From positions 600,602-664,601 of the forward strand of contig CAADRB010000005.1 in the NCBI GenBank assembly GCA_900708905.1: a stretch of 64,000 bases of DNA. The letters run 5' to 3'. Positions 1-12,493 of the stretch are shown here, piece after piece. The number at the start of each line of letters is the position of its first letter. Position 1 is the first letter of the stretch. The DNA comes from Hymenolepis diminuta. Lineage: Eukaryota > Platyhelminthes > Cestoda > Cyclophyllidea > Hymenolepididae. The translations under genes were made by a program, and so were the position numbers. The notes below the pieces were generated by a model that saw nothing but the letters and a program-made list of their open reading frames with translations, was not told the DNA's origin and ran no database searches.

Positions 1-91
1 TGTGACAAGTTATAAATATTCGAGTGGAAAAACGAGATACCTTTGACAACTGGGGCAAGTAAATCTTACTCAGGTCACTGTATCGACTGCA

Positions 92-205
92 TAGAGGTCA
101 AGAGATCTATAAACATTGAATAATATGGATAGCCGGCCACACTTGTTAATTCCAACTGATAAAATGCTGACAGAATGTGAGTTTCTCACAAGAGCGATTC
201 CGGAA
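92..205 (+). repeat. SINE-like dispersed repeat, copy 1 (fragment)
   Basis: This copy shares the middle and 3' part of the family. It has a ggatagccggcc block, then gctgacagaatgtgagtttc and a tctcacaagag-type end, matching copies near 22.05 kb and 63.4 kb. The tRNA-like head is decayed. Confidence 0.5.
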
Positions 206-1808
206 TACATTCTTTCTACTCAATTTCAATGGTACTAACATTTTCCGTAATGAGCTTAGGAAATTTTTCATGAGTTCATACAATGTCTACAGTTCATTAC
301 GCTGATAAGTCTTCAAACCGAATTCGTACTTTGATTCTTAGTCAAACAAAACAATCAAACAATGCAGGTTTGATCAGCCATTAATGAGAAGTCGACAACT
401 TCAGAAGCGATTACATTTAAGTCAGAGCGTAGTTTCCATAAGGAGTTAAAAGATTACAAGAGTGAATATACATATCCGATTACAAATAAAGATGGCATAG
501 ATACATAGGAGGGGAAATAGTTTTGGGAAAGGATAGAGAAATTAAGTCCGTAGGGTTCGGGATTATCAATTCGTCCCTTTCCGGCCCGATAAAAATATAT
601 CCTACTGCTTTTTCAAACAATCTTTTAGGGCGCTTGCACTAAATATTATCTTAACACTAAAGATTAAATTCTGAGATGTGTCGTTTTAATCGTTTTTGTC
701 TTTTATAAGACTTAATGGGAAATTGGACACTGTTGATCATTGCGCTCGAGGAACAGTGATTCTGTCGCTAGTGTTAGAGCATTGCTTTCTTTTTCGGAAT
801 CATTCGCAAACAGCTGGCAACTTCGCACTTCACTCTTTTCACTCGAATTCCTTTAAGATGGAGATTTACGGTATCGAAGACAAGAATTGACGTCACCGGC
901 TGTCCTGGCCATGAAGCACGGTCGAACTTTAAATTTAATTATTATTTAATAATCCCTAGTTTCTGTACTATTTACCTACATAGAGAGCAGAAATTCAAGA
1001 TTACGATAGATGTTCGATAGAAAATTCAATAAGAGATTTTTTCAATATCCCATTATTATATTTTAAAAACTTTTTTACCAAGATATCATTGAATCAGCAA
1101 GAATTTGATCTTTGTTCGTATAAAATGATGCAATAACCGTGGATAACCATCTCCAGACTTCTGGCACCATTCAATCAGAATTGATTACACATATGCAATA
1201 GTGCTTACTACATTTTCACTGAATGAAAGTACTCAGCATACATCCATATCTTTCTGGAAACCAAATATATTATGAAAACCCATGCATGGAACCTGTGATA
1301 GGTATTGACCCTTTTAATGCCCACAGATAAATTAATCTTTCAGTTTTCGTGTGATTACACAAATTGGCTCAGAGGATTTAGATCATTTTAAAGAACGAAT
1401 GCGACCTTCGGAGTTTTGTGTTCTAAAATTTGGGCATTTCATTAGAAATTGTGTGCTGATTAAAAAGACCAATTCATTTTTTTCCAGCAACCAGGTTCTC
1501 GTGATGTTGGTTGATGAGGTATTTCCTTACATCCCTTGCTATGTTTTAGTATTAATGATTACGAAAATTTTTGGATCCGGATGGAACCACACTCGGTTAT
1601 GATGGTTCGGCTTTTGCGGAATAAGAATAGGCACCAGATGTTGAGCTACAGAAAGTACAAAGGAAGCAAAAGATTTAATACAGATATTTCTAAAACGAGA
1701 AATAACAGAGAGGGGGTCACAAAGATAGGAGGTAAACAAGATACTAAAATTAGATGTTGGTAGCAGTTGGGCGTTTGAAGTAGGAGAAAAGCACTTAAGG
1801 TAAGAGTC

Positions 1809-1838
1809 AGGCCCCTGTAATGGCTGAAACAGGGGCCT
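1809..1838. repeat. Perfect 10-bp stem hairpin
   Basis: The arm aggcccctgt (1809-1818) and its exact complement acaggggcct (1829-1838) flank a 10-nt loop. The stem is much more GC-rich than its surroundings. No U-run follows, and no function can be assigned. Confidence 0.6.
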
Positions 1839-3249
1839 AGTTGTCGGACTGGGATAGGAATTCATCAGGGTATATAAATAGATTTATAGAATCCATAAAG
1901 TCTGTGGAATTAGTTAAAAGAGAGGAGTAAAATCAGTCGTGCTTTAAGGGGTAAGCGCAGAGTAATGGAGAAGTTTAGAGGAAGAAAAATTGCGTCAAAC
2001 GCACGCTTAAATCTTCTATGAGTTCCATATACATTGTCGATGTTTGCGTGCCAATAAGATTTTGCAAACTGGTAGCAGCTCCAGTTATTAGCAAGTTGTC
2101 TTTTAGAATAAACTCAGATGTCATAGCGGCGGTCAATCATTGTCGATTCGTGAAAATTGTTCGCGAAATTAATTTTTATTTATAAAACGTGCACGACCCC
2201 AATTAATAGAATATTCTAGCTTTCTTGCCAAGACTGGCTCGATCAAATATTTCTTCATATAAGTTTGGATAGTTGGGTCTATTTCCTCCATTTTGAAGAA
2301 TTTATTTCGTTCGATATTTTAACAACAGAGCTACGTTTTCAAATTAAGTGCTTAATCGGAATCGGCGGCAAAATGCTAATTGAATTAATTCTCACTTACA
2401 CACGATTTTTTTTATTATCCGTTCCGAAAAAGCCAAATTGCTGGCTCAAATTTCTTGAAAGGAATCCATAGACGCTTCTCCTTCAAAACTCAACGAATAT
2501 AGCAAGCGATTAAGTATTTCTTTAATGCAGACGTTAGACTGTTCAACCAAATAAAGTGCACAGTATTCAAATCTAAAATTAGGTTTAGCGACTACTACCA
2601 CAGCTGATCAAAGTGTTACAGCCAAATAATTTATTTGACGGATGTTTATCTCAAAAAATAATTCTGCCTGTGTTTCAACGCTTTGATTATATAGGAGTAT
2701 AAAGATGATTTCCTTAAACCTGCTTTATTTCTGAACCGATTTAAAGACTTCTAACACCATTTGATTTATATCAAAGAGGAGAATAGAAGCTCTAAGACCC
2801 AGTAACCAAGTTTTCAGATATTACAGATACCTGCCGTCTTCGCAAACACCCAAAATGGAAGAATTTCATTTTAGCTCACTAAAATCATTTAAGTCATTAT
2901 TATAATTAAGTATTTTAAATTGAGAAGATACCTTATTACCTTCAAGAATTTATGTAGGTCATTCTAATTATATTAATTCGCATTAATGGCATAAGTACAA
3001 CAGTTCGAGTCCTGATTTGGGAAGTCACTCTACTTTTTAATAAAACGGTAAGTGAATTTTTGTATATAGCACTTAATTGGTAGAGCGCATTTGTTGGAGA
3101 TTGTGAACTCTTTATACCCGAGCTTAGTGGGGTTTGACCGACATTTGAATGTCTGATTATAGCATATATCAAGCAATATACATCGATATCAGATTTAGAC
3201 TCATCTTTAATACACCAACTATTGGATAGAAAGAAGGTATCATTAAGCT

Positions 3250-3365
3250 GCTCTTTTGGGAAACTCTCCTCTTATTAATCAGAACTAACTAGTAGGATTG
3301 ACCATCCACATCACTGGATGTACAATATGCGCAACCCTATTGCCCGTGTTGGTCACTGTGCCACT
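3250..3365 (-). repeat. SINE-like dispersed repeat, copy 2
   Basis: Read on the minus strand it begins ggcacagtgaccaacacg, matching the head of the 63.35 kb copy (ggcacagtgactaacgtg). It continues with atccagtgatgtggatggtc and an ataagaggagagttt end, the family's middle and tail. Confidence 0.6.
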
Positions 3366-4434
3366 TTCGATGGTGTAAACTTTGTTTGCGTACACTAGCA
3401 TTTTACCGTGGATTTCTCCTTGATGATGCAAAATAAAGGCACACATCGGCGAGTAAAGTTAAACACAGTGCATAAAAGTTCATCTCAAATTCTTCAATTC
3501 GTAAACAGAACCTTCGATTATCTAAAATTTGCAACTGAACATGCGATACAATTCCACTATCATAAAGAAATGAATCTAACTTTAAAAATTCCAGCTTAAG
3601 CTTTGAAAGGGCTGTTTTATGTTTTATTCCCATGCCTCTGATTGAGTGCGCTGCCACGTCTTGTGATCAAATTATGCAGTCGTGATCAGATTTTGTCAAG
3701 GCATGTTGTGTTGTGGTAACACGTATTCGGAAATCGTCGATTTGTGCAGGTACCGACGCTCACATGTGAAGCTTGACCCAGATTAATCCCAAGTGGAGAT
3801 TTAGGTTGAAAAAATGGATTGACTGTTATTTTTTTTTCTAAATCATGGCAAATAAATAATGAGCCAGAATGTTAGACACAAAATATCACCGTTCGATTGA
3901 AAGATATCAGATAAATTGCATGGATTGTAATAATTCATATTCAACTAATGCAGACTCACCGACTAGCGACTGCTTGTAGTAGGTAAAAAATTCTAACCCA
4001 GTGGAAAGATTTCCATACAAAGTGAAATATTTTACTGATATCCGCATTTAAATGACTTTCTATGCTTGAAAGTTGAGTATTTATTCTTCTTTGCAGTGAG
4101 TTACAATTAGATTAGCAAGAGTAACGTTTAAATCTAAACTCTGGGATGTTTTGAACTGAGATATTTGAGGACATGTCGTTTATTAGGAGCTCAATTTTGA
4201 AGGCCATGGAGTGAACAATTACACTGGATGCAAGTTGTATCGATAACAGTCTTGTACTTATTTATATTTTCATATTTCAAAGACTTGTTCAGATTTTCAG
4301 GTGGCTGTTTACCATAAACTGAATTTGAAGTTTTTTCTAAAATAATATTTACGGATCATAAACTTTCATAGATGCTTATTCATTTAGTCTTTTTATAATT
4401 TCCCCGCCTATTTAGGAAAGCGTTGCCTGACGTC

Positions 4435-4622
4435 CATCGAGGGTAGAGAACGGCATCATGAAGCCTCCCTGTGTGAAAGACTCAAGTTCTTCTACCCTCT
4501 ATGTTAGCCAGACTTAACTAATGCGGTTGGCCAGTCTGCTTGCTGGTGTGTGCCGATAAAAAATGAACCCGAGATCTCTGACATGGCAAACGAGTCCGGT
4601 AACCGATGCACCAACAGCGCAC
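4435..4622 (-). repeat. SINE-like dispersed repeat, copy 3
   Basis: The minus strand shows a tRNA-like head (gtgcatcggttaccgg), a B-box-like ctcgggttcattt, then tatcggcacacaccagcaag, a tggccaaccgcattagttaa block and tctggctaacatagagg. This is the full order of family blocks. The 3' part (gggaggcttcatgatgcc) differs from other copies. Confidence 0.65.
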
Positions 4623-7600
4623 GGTCTGCTTAAAGTAACTTCCCAAGAAACATTTTCATTTTTTGCTTAGCCAATTAGCAATAACTCCCATTTGAGAAGA
4701 AAGAAAGCTCTGCAATATTAGGAGACGAGTGAAAATAGGATCTTAATAGAGATTTTTTGAGATAAATTTATTTCCAGAACCATACTAAATTGTCCGCAAA
4801 CTGTCAACAAAAGTGACATGTTTTCGATAGAGGAAAAATTGCTGCTACAACTCACCTGAGTGTTAGCAACAGATTTTTTGTGTGTTATCTGTGTTTTATC
4901 AGTCATACAACTTGTCCATGTCGGTGATCTTTTGGTGTACCCACTATTGACTATTCCCTATCAGTTGTTAATGGATATATTTATCAATTTCTCTCTGCAA
5001 TTTAATATTCTCCGTTTAATGGATATATTCGTTTAGCATCTACATACTGGGCCTTTCATAATTTTATCTCATCCTTTTAAATAAGAGTTGCATTAAAAAT
5101 ATGATTCCCACAGGAGTATGTAGCATTCAATACGATATTTATTGGAAGGAGGAGAAGACAAAGTATGATTTCAGTCCAGAAACTAAGATTCCTAAACAGC
5201 TGCAGCTGCGGCTAGGCTCTCTTGGTCGTTAAAAAGTTCATTCCCTGAAATTTCTGAGAGTGTTTGATTGGAGCTTATTTTTCAAGGCACGTAAGTTATT
5301 GTCTCGGTTCCTTTCCTATCCTGTTTATAGCGAAGTCCGCAGAGGTCCGAAAGCTTAATAAGATTTTAAAGCCTTCTTTCTCAATAACCTCACTATCTAA
5401 TCGTACTGATTTCGATTTCAAGCTTCATTTGCAATTAAGCGTCCCGAATCGATACAAAATGGAGTCCGCAAGCAATTGCAATTGTTATAATGAACTCTTC
5501 TCTAAGTATCTGATTGGATAATTTTCTTTTTAAAAAAATATATGTGCTGTTTCATTGGCCAAACTAACTTTGTCTTAATCGAACATCCTCGTGGCATGTC
5601 ACAACTTTTAAAAACGGTATTTAAAGATCTTTTGTATACGCTGACACATTTAACGAGATAAGATCAGAATGGTTTAAGTTTACAATTTTTTATTCGGTTG
5701 CTTATTGGGTAATTGTGAGGGAAGCAGTAATTTATTCAAAATACACAATTTTTCGGTTGATGCCTCAAAATACGACCATTTGGCCTGAATTCTTATTCAA
5801 ATATTTCAGATTTGATCTCAGTTTCAAATGAACAATTAAGCTTCATTAGTAATATTCGTCCATAATATCTGCTGTGAAAAATAGTCACAAAGTAGAATTC
5901 AAAAAAATTTTTGAATTTTCAAATTAGAAAGTTAATTATCGTTCATGATATATAATCGACTTAATTTAACTATCAAATCCATGTTCAGACTAAAATAAAC
6001 TTGAACAAAATAAACAATGAAGAAATAGTTACCTTTGAATTAATTCTATTTGAACGACCTGCACAGGAATGATTTTGCGAGGGTAAACTAGTGCTCGAAA
6101 GGAATAAAACGATTGCAAAATAATAAATTCACTTTAAAGTTTGGGGAGGTCTTACCGATTGGTTAATTGTAATATATATTTGTAAATAATTAAAAGTATT
6201 ATTTTATATTTTGGCGAGTGAATTCAACAATGGCTTTATAAATTTTATTTTCCATTGGAATGGTTAGCAATTTTGCTAGCTAATGCAACCCACGGATTAC
6301 GAATCTTTCCTTGATTGACGTGGCACCTCTTAGGTTATTGATTAATCGAATACGATTTCCATCATATACGATTTCAAGTTATTAGATATCATAATATCTG
6401 CTCAAAACCGCATTTTCTAGTCTCATCACTCTCTTTCGTGGGGATAATAAATGTAGGAATCGAAGTGCTATGACCAACCATTCAACCTAATTAACTGATT
6501 AACAAACTCTGAATAGTACGAACATGAAACCGCCCTTAGGCCCAGGGATCAAACGAGAAATAAGCTTTAAAAATTTCCAATTTATTACAAACTGCGAACA
6601 GATCAATACTGTCAGAATTCAAAGTGAAGTAAGAGTCTTTACTATATAAATTTATTCAACTTCGCCGCTTCATCGCTTTCTTGGCTACTGTGTTATGTTG
6701 CGTGTTCAGATGCTGTCCCTTGATTAGTATTTGAAGTTTTTTAGTAATGCCACGAGCAGTGATATTAATTTCACATCCCATCTAACATCTTGCTTTGGGA
6801 TGTCTTCGATCTAAAATGGAAGCGGAGATATAGACATGTCGGATCTTGCCTACGGCTGATCGTCGATTTAGCACAAGTTTCTACCTCCTTCACCTCTTTC
6901 TGTGCATAGTTCACCTTCTCTTCTTCAGATCTTTCAGTCTCCCGTTGTCTGACGTCTGCTCAATGAGCAATATTATAATACCTACTCATAATTTCAGTTA
7001 TTGGTTACAAAGCTGCCGTCCAATCTCTCTTCTAGCAAAACAATTGACTATTTCCAAGGTCAAAAATGAAAGTGCAGCAGCACTTAGCTTGTGGATTAGG
7101 AAGGTGTTCTAGTCACTAATACGAGAATTTCGCATTCTACTCGCTAGAATGCATTATGTCCCAATTTCCACTAAGGTGGCAAAAATGTACACAACTGCAG
7201 TTCAATTTTACCAACATTAATGAGTGTAGATATTAAACGTCGAGTTCGACTTTTATTCCATTTCCCAAAATATACCATCATTAATACATTTCTAGTATCA
7301 TTCGGCTTTATTATTATCCTTTGCAAAGCAAAAACTTACGCTTTTTAACCACGAACAAAAGAACAAAAGGAATGATGGAAGCGATTTAAGCAGTCAGAAG
7401 GTTCTTGGGATAATTCAAGAATCAAGGCCTAACTGCAACCGGACTCTGAAATCGTCAAATTGTCTGCGTTCTAATTTCCCTTCATAATGTTTTTAATTAT
7501 TCCTTTTCGTTGCTGCATTGAAATTTCAGGTAGCATGTTTTCAAATGATTTCATGACCACCCTCTTTTCACATAACTCATGTGACAGCTATTCAACAAGT

Positions 7601-7930
7601 AAGCTTATCAGTCTGTGAAAAGTTTACATTTCGATAATGGTCTGCTCGCCAGCGTCTTCTCATCTCACACGCATTTGAAAAGAGTTGCCGACACCGAATG
7701 TGGACTATTCCCAATTTCCTCACACCTTGTGGTTGGCATACTGATTTCTTCTTACGATTCTGCATCCAAACTGCACCCTCATTCTCACCGAACACCTACT
7801 TCACATCTACATTGAGCTGGTTAAGCCAGCCCATTGTTTTAGAAACCTTAGATTTTCCCTATTTCGATAATTGGAAATTCAATAAGAGTTTATTAACTTG
7901 ATCGCCATTTTGTGCAGGCTTACCCAGGAG

Positions 7931-8083
7931 TTAAGCCCAATTTTTTGCAATTCTCCGGCAAGGACTCTCAGAAAAACTTTTTTCTGCCAGCACTTTAACA
8001 CTTGTCGTCTGCTGCACAGACTTAGCATCATCCGCCGCTGAGCTGTTCCGAACAGCCTCTAATTTGTTGTCATTCACCTTGCA
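7931..8083 (-). other. Possible terminal coding exon, unassigned
   Basis: On the minus strand an acceptor-like ctatttctag is followed by a 50-codon open frame ending in TAA (7931-7933). The composition is richer in G+C and in Ala/Ser/Lys codons than the flanks. The peptide (starting CKVNDNKLEAVRNSSAADDA) has no recognisable motif. It lies on the HAT1 strand, downstream of the HAT1 stop and poly(A) signal, so it would belong to another gene or an alternative 3' exon. It may be chance. Confidence 0.2.
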
Positions 8084-8463
8084 CTAGAAATAGTAGACAA
8101 ATCGTAGGGAAGAATAGGCCTTACAATACTGTACTGTTTTATACTGTTTTAATCAATCAATTGAGGTTCTATTCCATTCCTTATACTTCTACGTTAAACA
8201 CTCATCAAACTGCCAGGACAAGCTAAGGTATATTACAAAACTCGATTTTCAAATAATTTACACTTAGAAGAGCAAGGGACACTAATTAATCTCCCAAAGG
8301 CAAACTACGTATGCTCCGTAGATTTAAGTCAGAAGTCTATCCTATACTGGAAGACTAGCAGTACTTGTAAATAGCCAAGTGCAACTGAGAAATCGTAAAG
8401 AATTACAACTACTAATACCGATTCAGTAGCATGAAAATACATAAAAAACCAAAAGCCAATGCG

Positions 8464-8469
8464 TTTATT
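8464..8469 (-). terminator. HAT1 poly(A) signal AATAAA
   Basis: A canonical AATAAA on the minus strand lies about 90 nt downstream of the HAT1 stop codon, in an AT-rich 3' UTR. It is the first such hexamer after the stop. Confidence 0.6.
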
Positions 8470-8557
8470 CTTATAAATAGAAAAATACGCCAATAAGGAG
8501 TAGACATTTAAATGCTGCAATTACAGAAAGGGAATGGAGAAACAAGCCGACATCAAT

Positions 8558-11500
8558 CTAGAGCCCCTCAATTTTCCCCAATTCCCCATTCTCCAGGGCA
8601 TTTTGCAATTTCTCTGCAGCACGTTGATAGCCAGCAAATTCAGACTTCATTTGATCCTCCAAATCCTTTTCGTAATTTTCATCGAAATTCGGCTTCCCTT
8701 CAGCTGCCGACATTGCTAAGGCCAAGCTCCGAGCACGCTTAAATGAAAAAAGTAATAGTTTGATGACTAACTCAAAATATGTAACACTCTAATGAACGAA
8801 AAAGTAGGCCCATGGCAGATTTTTACTGGTTGCCTAATGAGATGAGTGAAGGACACGAATCAATCAGTCCCACTCAGCCTACTGTAATTTGGCCTGTTTA
8901 TAGCCACCATATTTCCACTTACATTGTATTTACGCTTACTCTCTGTTCTTCTAAACTGGTCAATCTCTTTCTTTTATTCCTTACGATGGTCAGATACACT
9001 TCCGCTCTCCAATTGACTCTTGGTCTTCTGAATCGGGGGAAGGCTGTTGAATCTTATTAACCTTTTGAAAAATCATTAGTTTTGTAACAGGATAGTTCTA
9101 GTGACGGAATTTGGACCTACTTTAAATACAAAATCTCTGATACGTGACATGCCTACACATCCAATGTTACTTTCTAAGGCCAGACACAAATGAAAAAAGG
9201 CCCGTCAATCCCTGCTCGAACTCAAGAGAAATTGTTGTTTGTTTACATGACCGAAACTCTCACATTTTACCCTCTTTTCTTACCAAAAAAATGTGGCCTT
9301 GTTTTGCGTCAATGATGCAGTTGTCACTATACACACTTGTTAAGCCTGATGTAACGAATTAAATTCCCATCAGTACATATACATCTGGATTGACTACTTC
9401 TAGTTGATAAGATGATTGGTGCAATGTGAGCTCCTTATTCGTACAGCTCCGAGATATTTTACACCTTAAAGGATTAGGGAAATCTTTATAAAATTATAGC
9501 CGTTTCATTTGATAGTAAACAGTATCTTTTCGATCTCATCTCTAATCATTTCTTGGGATTTCTTTGAACCGATTTCATTTGCTTTTCACAATTAAAAATT
9601 GTACAATTCCAATTGCATTACTGTGGGTACTGTAGGCATGTTATTCCCAAATGATTCAAAAGAATACCCTCAATTTACCCCACCCACTAAGGATGGTATA
9701 GATTTACATCCTTTGGAAATAATTAAATCCGACAGCACAAAAGGCTCTCCCAACTCACCCTATCCGCAATACGCGTGCGATGTAGAACCGTCTTGTAGAA
9801 CTCATCCAGACCCTTGGGGTTGCTTTTAGACATCACGAAGTAGACCAGAATGTTGAAGATGCGACGCGATTGAAATTTGGAGAGTTTGAGTCGAGGTCGA
9901 ACCATGTCGGTGAATTTCTTCAGGAGAATCATGTAGGCGGAATTCAATGTCTCAAGTGATTCTGATTCTGATGATAAGTCTCCTTTTAGCAGACGTCGTC
10001 TCTTTGCTGAAGGTGGATCGGTCAGATCGTTGGATTTCGTCACCCCGTTGGTGGAAGGAAGGATGGCGAAATCTTGGGCCCGCTTGAGAATGGACAGAAC
10101 ATCGGGCGATTTCGTGAGACAGCGTTTGCAGTCGAGGTAATTACGAAGGCGAGTCAAATCATCGGAAGGGGCCTCAACTGAAAAATAAAATACTCAGGGA
10201 AGTTTCATAACAAGCGTATTATTGTAGTTAATGTTGAATTGCTCAGTGAACTATCAGGAAGAAATTTATTAAAATGTAGGTTAGCCCTCGTCATCCCGCG
10301 AGTAAATTGATTTTTAAAAGAAAAATGTGTCTGGACTGGTTGATCAAGCATATAAATTAAAACTGATTAATAAGCTCTGGACGTCGCGAACATAAATTAA
10401 TTGAGGAAAGGAGGGAACAAACCTCGATATCTCGACATCGACACAATAGGACGACTGCCATCTTACAACAAATCAGGAAGATCCTTAGATTTGAAAGAGG
10501 ATTTACCTTAGAATAACAGAGTTTATAAGTATAAATAAACGCAGGCCAATTGTCGCCTCTCTCCATTTCTTCTTTAACCAGTTTAATAAACAGCTAACTG
10601 TACAACCCTTCAAAGAATAATTTATTTGTAAAATTCCAGGAACAAACCCCGACTTATGTAAACAGTACTAGCAGCAGATTTAGAAATCAAGAAAAATTAA
10701 GACAGACCAGGCGAAACTATGAGAACTTTGAGAGAACAAGTCAACTTGGGGGAAAAAATTTGCTCTGACTATAATTCTCATTCTCAATGGGATTCACGGA
10801 AGAAGTAAAATTCTCGAAAAGTGTCATAATAAAGACAAGTGTGATCCATTCCCAATGTGAATGAAACATTCAAGAGGACCGAGTTGCAAGAAACGTAGCC
10901 TTAGTACTCCGAAAAGTTATTGGGACATTTCCAAAACAAATCACTTTTACACTAGTGCGCTCGATCGTATAGAGTGAGATAGTGAAAACGACTATCCTAA
11001 CTTGCTAGAGATTGTTGAAAACTAGCTGAAATCTGTCTGAGTATTATTGTTTTCCACAATTAAAACAAGTCATCCATTATTTTTTCTTAAATCACCGCCA
11101 ATTATTTTCAATTTCCCATTAAAACACGAATGGAATCTTCAAAAGAATCGAGCCGGAAAAAAACAATGAATTATCTTAACAGAGATCTACATACTCTCTT
11201 GAAATTAAAGTCTATCTATCCCTTGGAAATATATAATTTCGTGCTAAACGTCACAACAAAAATTGCCCATTAAATCCGACTTTAAAAAAACACTCAAAAG
11301 ATCTTTTAGAAGATCAAATGTGAAGAGATCGTAATATATGACAGCAAAGCCTTTGATACTCAAAAAATTTCGAAAGTTGTGGTCTACTATGAAATCACAA
11401 GACTGCATCATAGAGCTTATAAGAAATTCTACTTACAAGTAACATCAATTGTTTTCAAAAGGGGGACCACCCGATCATAGACAGTTTCAAGAAGTCTCGT

Positions 11501-12493
11501 GCAGTGACCCATTTTCTGGAAAGGCGGTAGAATAAGTACTTGGCTAATACGAGGTCGAGTATTCTCCGGATAAGCATAGAAGAAGTACACCGAAGCGTAG
11601 CCAACAAAAGCGTAGCGAGCATTTGGTGAACTCGGCGACTTAAACTTTTCATATCTAGAGACGGCAACAAGATTAATCAAGACGAAAAGACTTACACAAC
11701 GTGGAATGACCAATCATCATCGAGTATAACGAAAGAGGCCTCGTCAATGAAGAAAAGAAGAAAGGGCTCCATCCGTTTGAGATATTTCGTGAATTCCACA
11801 AAGTCTGGGGATTGGACATCAACGTAGTAGATTTCAAACTCTCGACTATTTTCCCCTTCACCAATAGTGTATGATTTCTCTAGACTGCCATAAGGTTTAA
11901 ATTTGAGGTCGTTTTCGAATTCCTTCAGGAATTCGGCTCGATCGGTAGTGAAGCCCGCAGGATAGCTTTCTTCCAGAGCTCTCAAAATGTCATCGGGCTA
12001 AAATGATAATAAATGTAAGGGAAAATGCTATTTAAATACCTCAACTCCCTCAGCTAGTGAAGGAGGTATTTTACCGGAGTATTCGATTTCAACCAATGTT
12101 GCTAAACATCCAGCCATGTAGGAGATGACAATATTCAGGTCTTTATAACCAAAAATAATTTCACTAAAAAGGTAACATAACGTTAATAAGAAAATAGTAC
12201 CTTTGACCGAAAATTTGATGGGTTAGATCTGGATTAAAGGCTCCATCATCATTGTCTAAGTCTTCCTTTTCCCGAACTAAAAATATAAGTAATCATTTAA
12301 TAACATATGTGATTAAAATAAGATAGGAAACTATTGCAAGAAATATCGTGAAACAGTGCATGAAATAACTAATCACATCCTCAGAAGGGATAAATAACTG
12401 ATTTTAATACAAATGGGTTATCAGATGCATACTTAGTTTGAAAAATGTTACTTCAAAAGCCTCTGGCTTGTAGATTGCAAGTGGATCAACCAT
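8558..12493 (-). CDS. HAT1: Histone acetyltransferase type B catalytic subunit (complete, 7 exons)
   Basis: HAT1 acetylates newly made histone H4 (Lys5, Lys12) from acetyl-CoA, with RbAp46/48, before chromatin assembly. Exons (minus): 12493-12433, 12276-12201, 12163-12040, 11997-11696, 11654-11437, 10177-9759, 8737-8558; 1380 nt, 459 codons. The family match runs throughout: N-terminal PDLTHQIFGQSEIIFGYKD, the PYGSLEKSY segment, the GNAT core VGYASVYFFYAYPENTRPRI followed by SQVLILPPFQ, and an alpha-helical C-terminus in the last exon. The ATG at 12493 gives a shorter N-terminus than human HAT1. Odd points: the acetyl-CoA loop reads QKMGHC where human has QGQGHG; the catalytic-region AEDPS is FEAPS, keeping the glutamate but replacing the aspartate by Ala; an insertion of about 35 residues in exon 6 is Ser/Glu-rich with a basic AKRRRLLKG stretch that could be an NLS. 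Introns are 156, 37, 42, 41, 1259 and 1021 nt. Confidence 0.93.

Larger units (their letters stand above)
1..7930. other. Intergenic, repeat-bearing DNA with no gene recognised
   Basis: No reading frame here shows a recognisable domain, plausible codon use or paired splice sites. All open frames are under 110 codons and look random. The stretch is AT-rich and holds at least three copies of the dispersed tRNA-like SINE (listed separately) and one perfect hairpin. Small exons of a fast-evolving gene could be missed. Confidence 0.6.

Noticed and set aside
3000..3140. Possible tRNA gene (gttcgagtcctg and ggtagagcgc motifs)
   Set aside because: The B-box-like motif lies upstream of the A-box-like one and no cloverleaf with paired acceptor stem can be drawn; more likely SINE debris.
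9599..9829. 76-codon plus-strand open frame
   Set aside because: Its 3' part is antisense to HAT1 exon 6 (which ends at 9759) and the rest lies in HAT1 intron 6; no motif.
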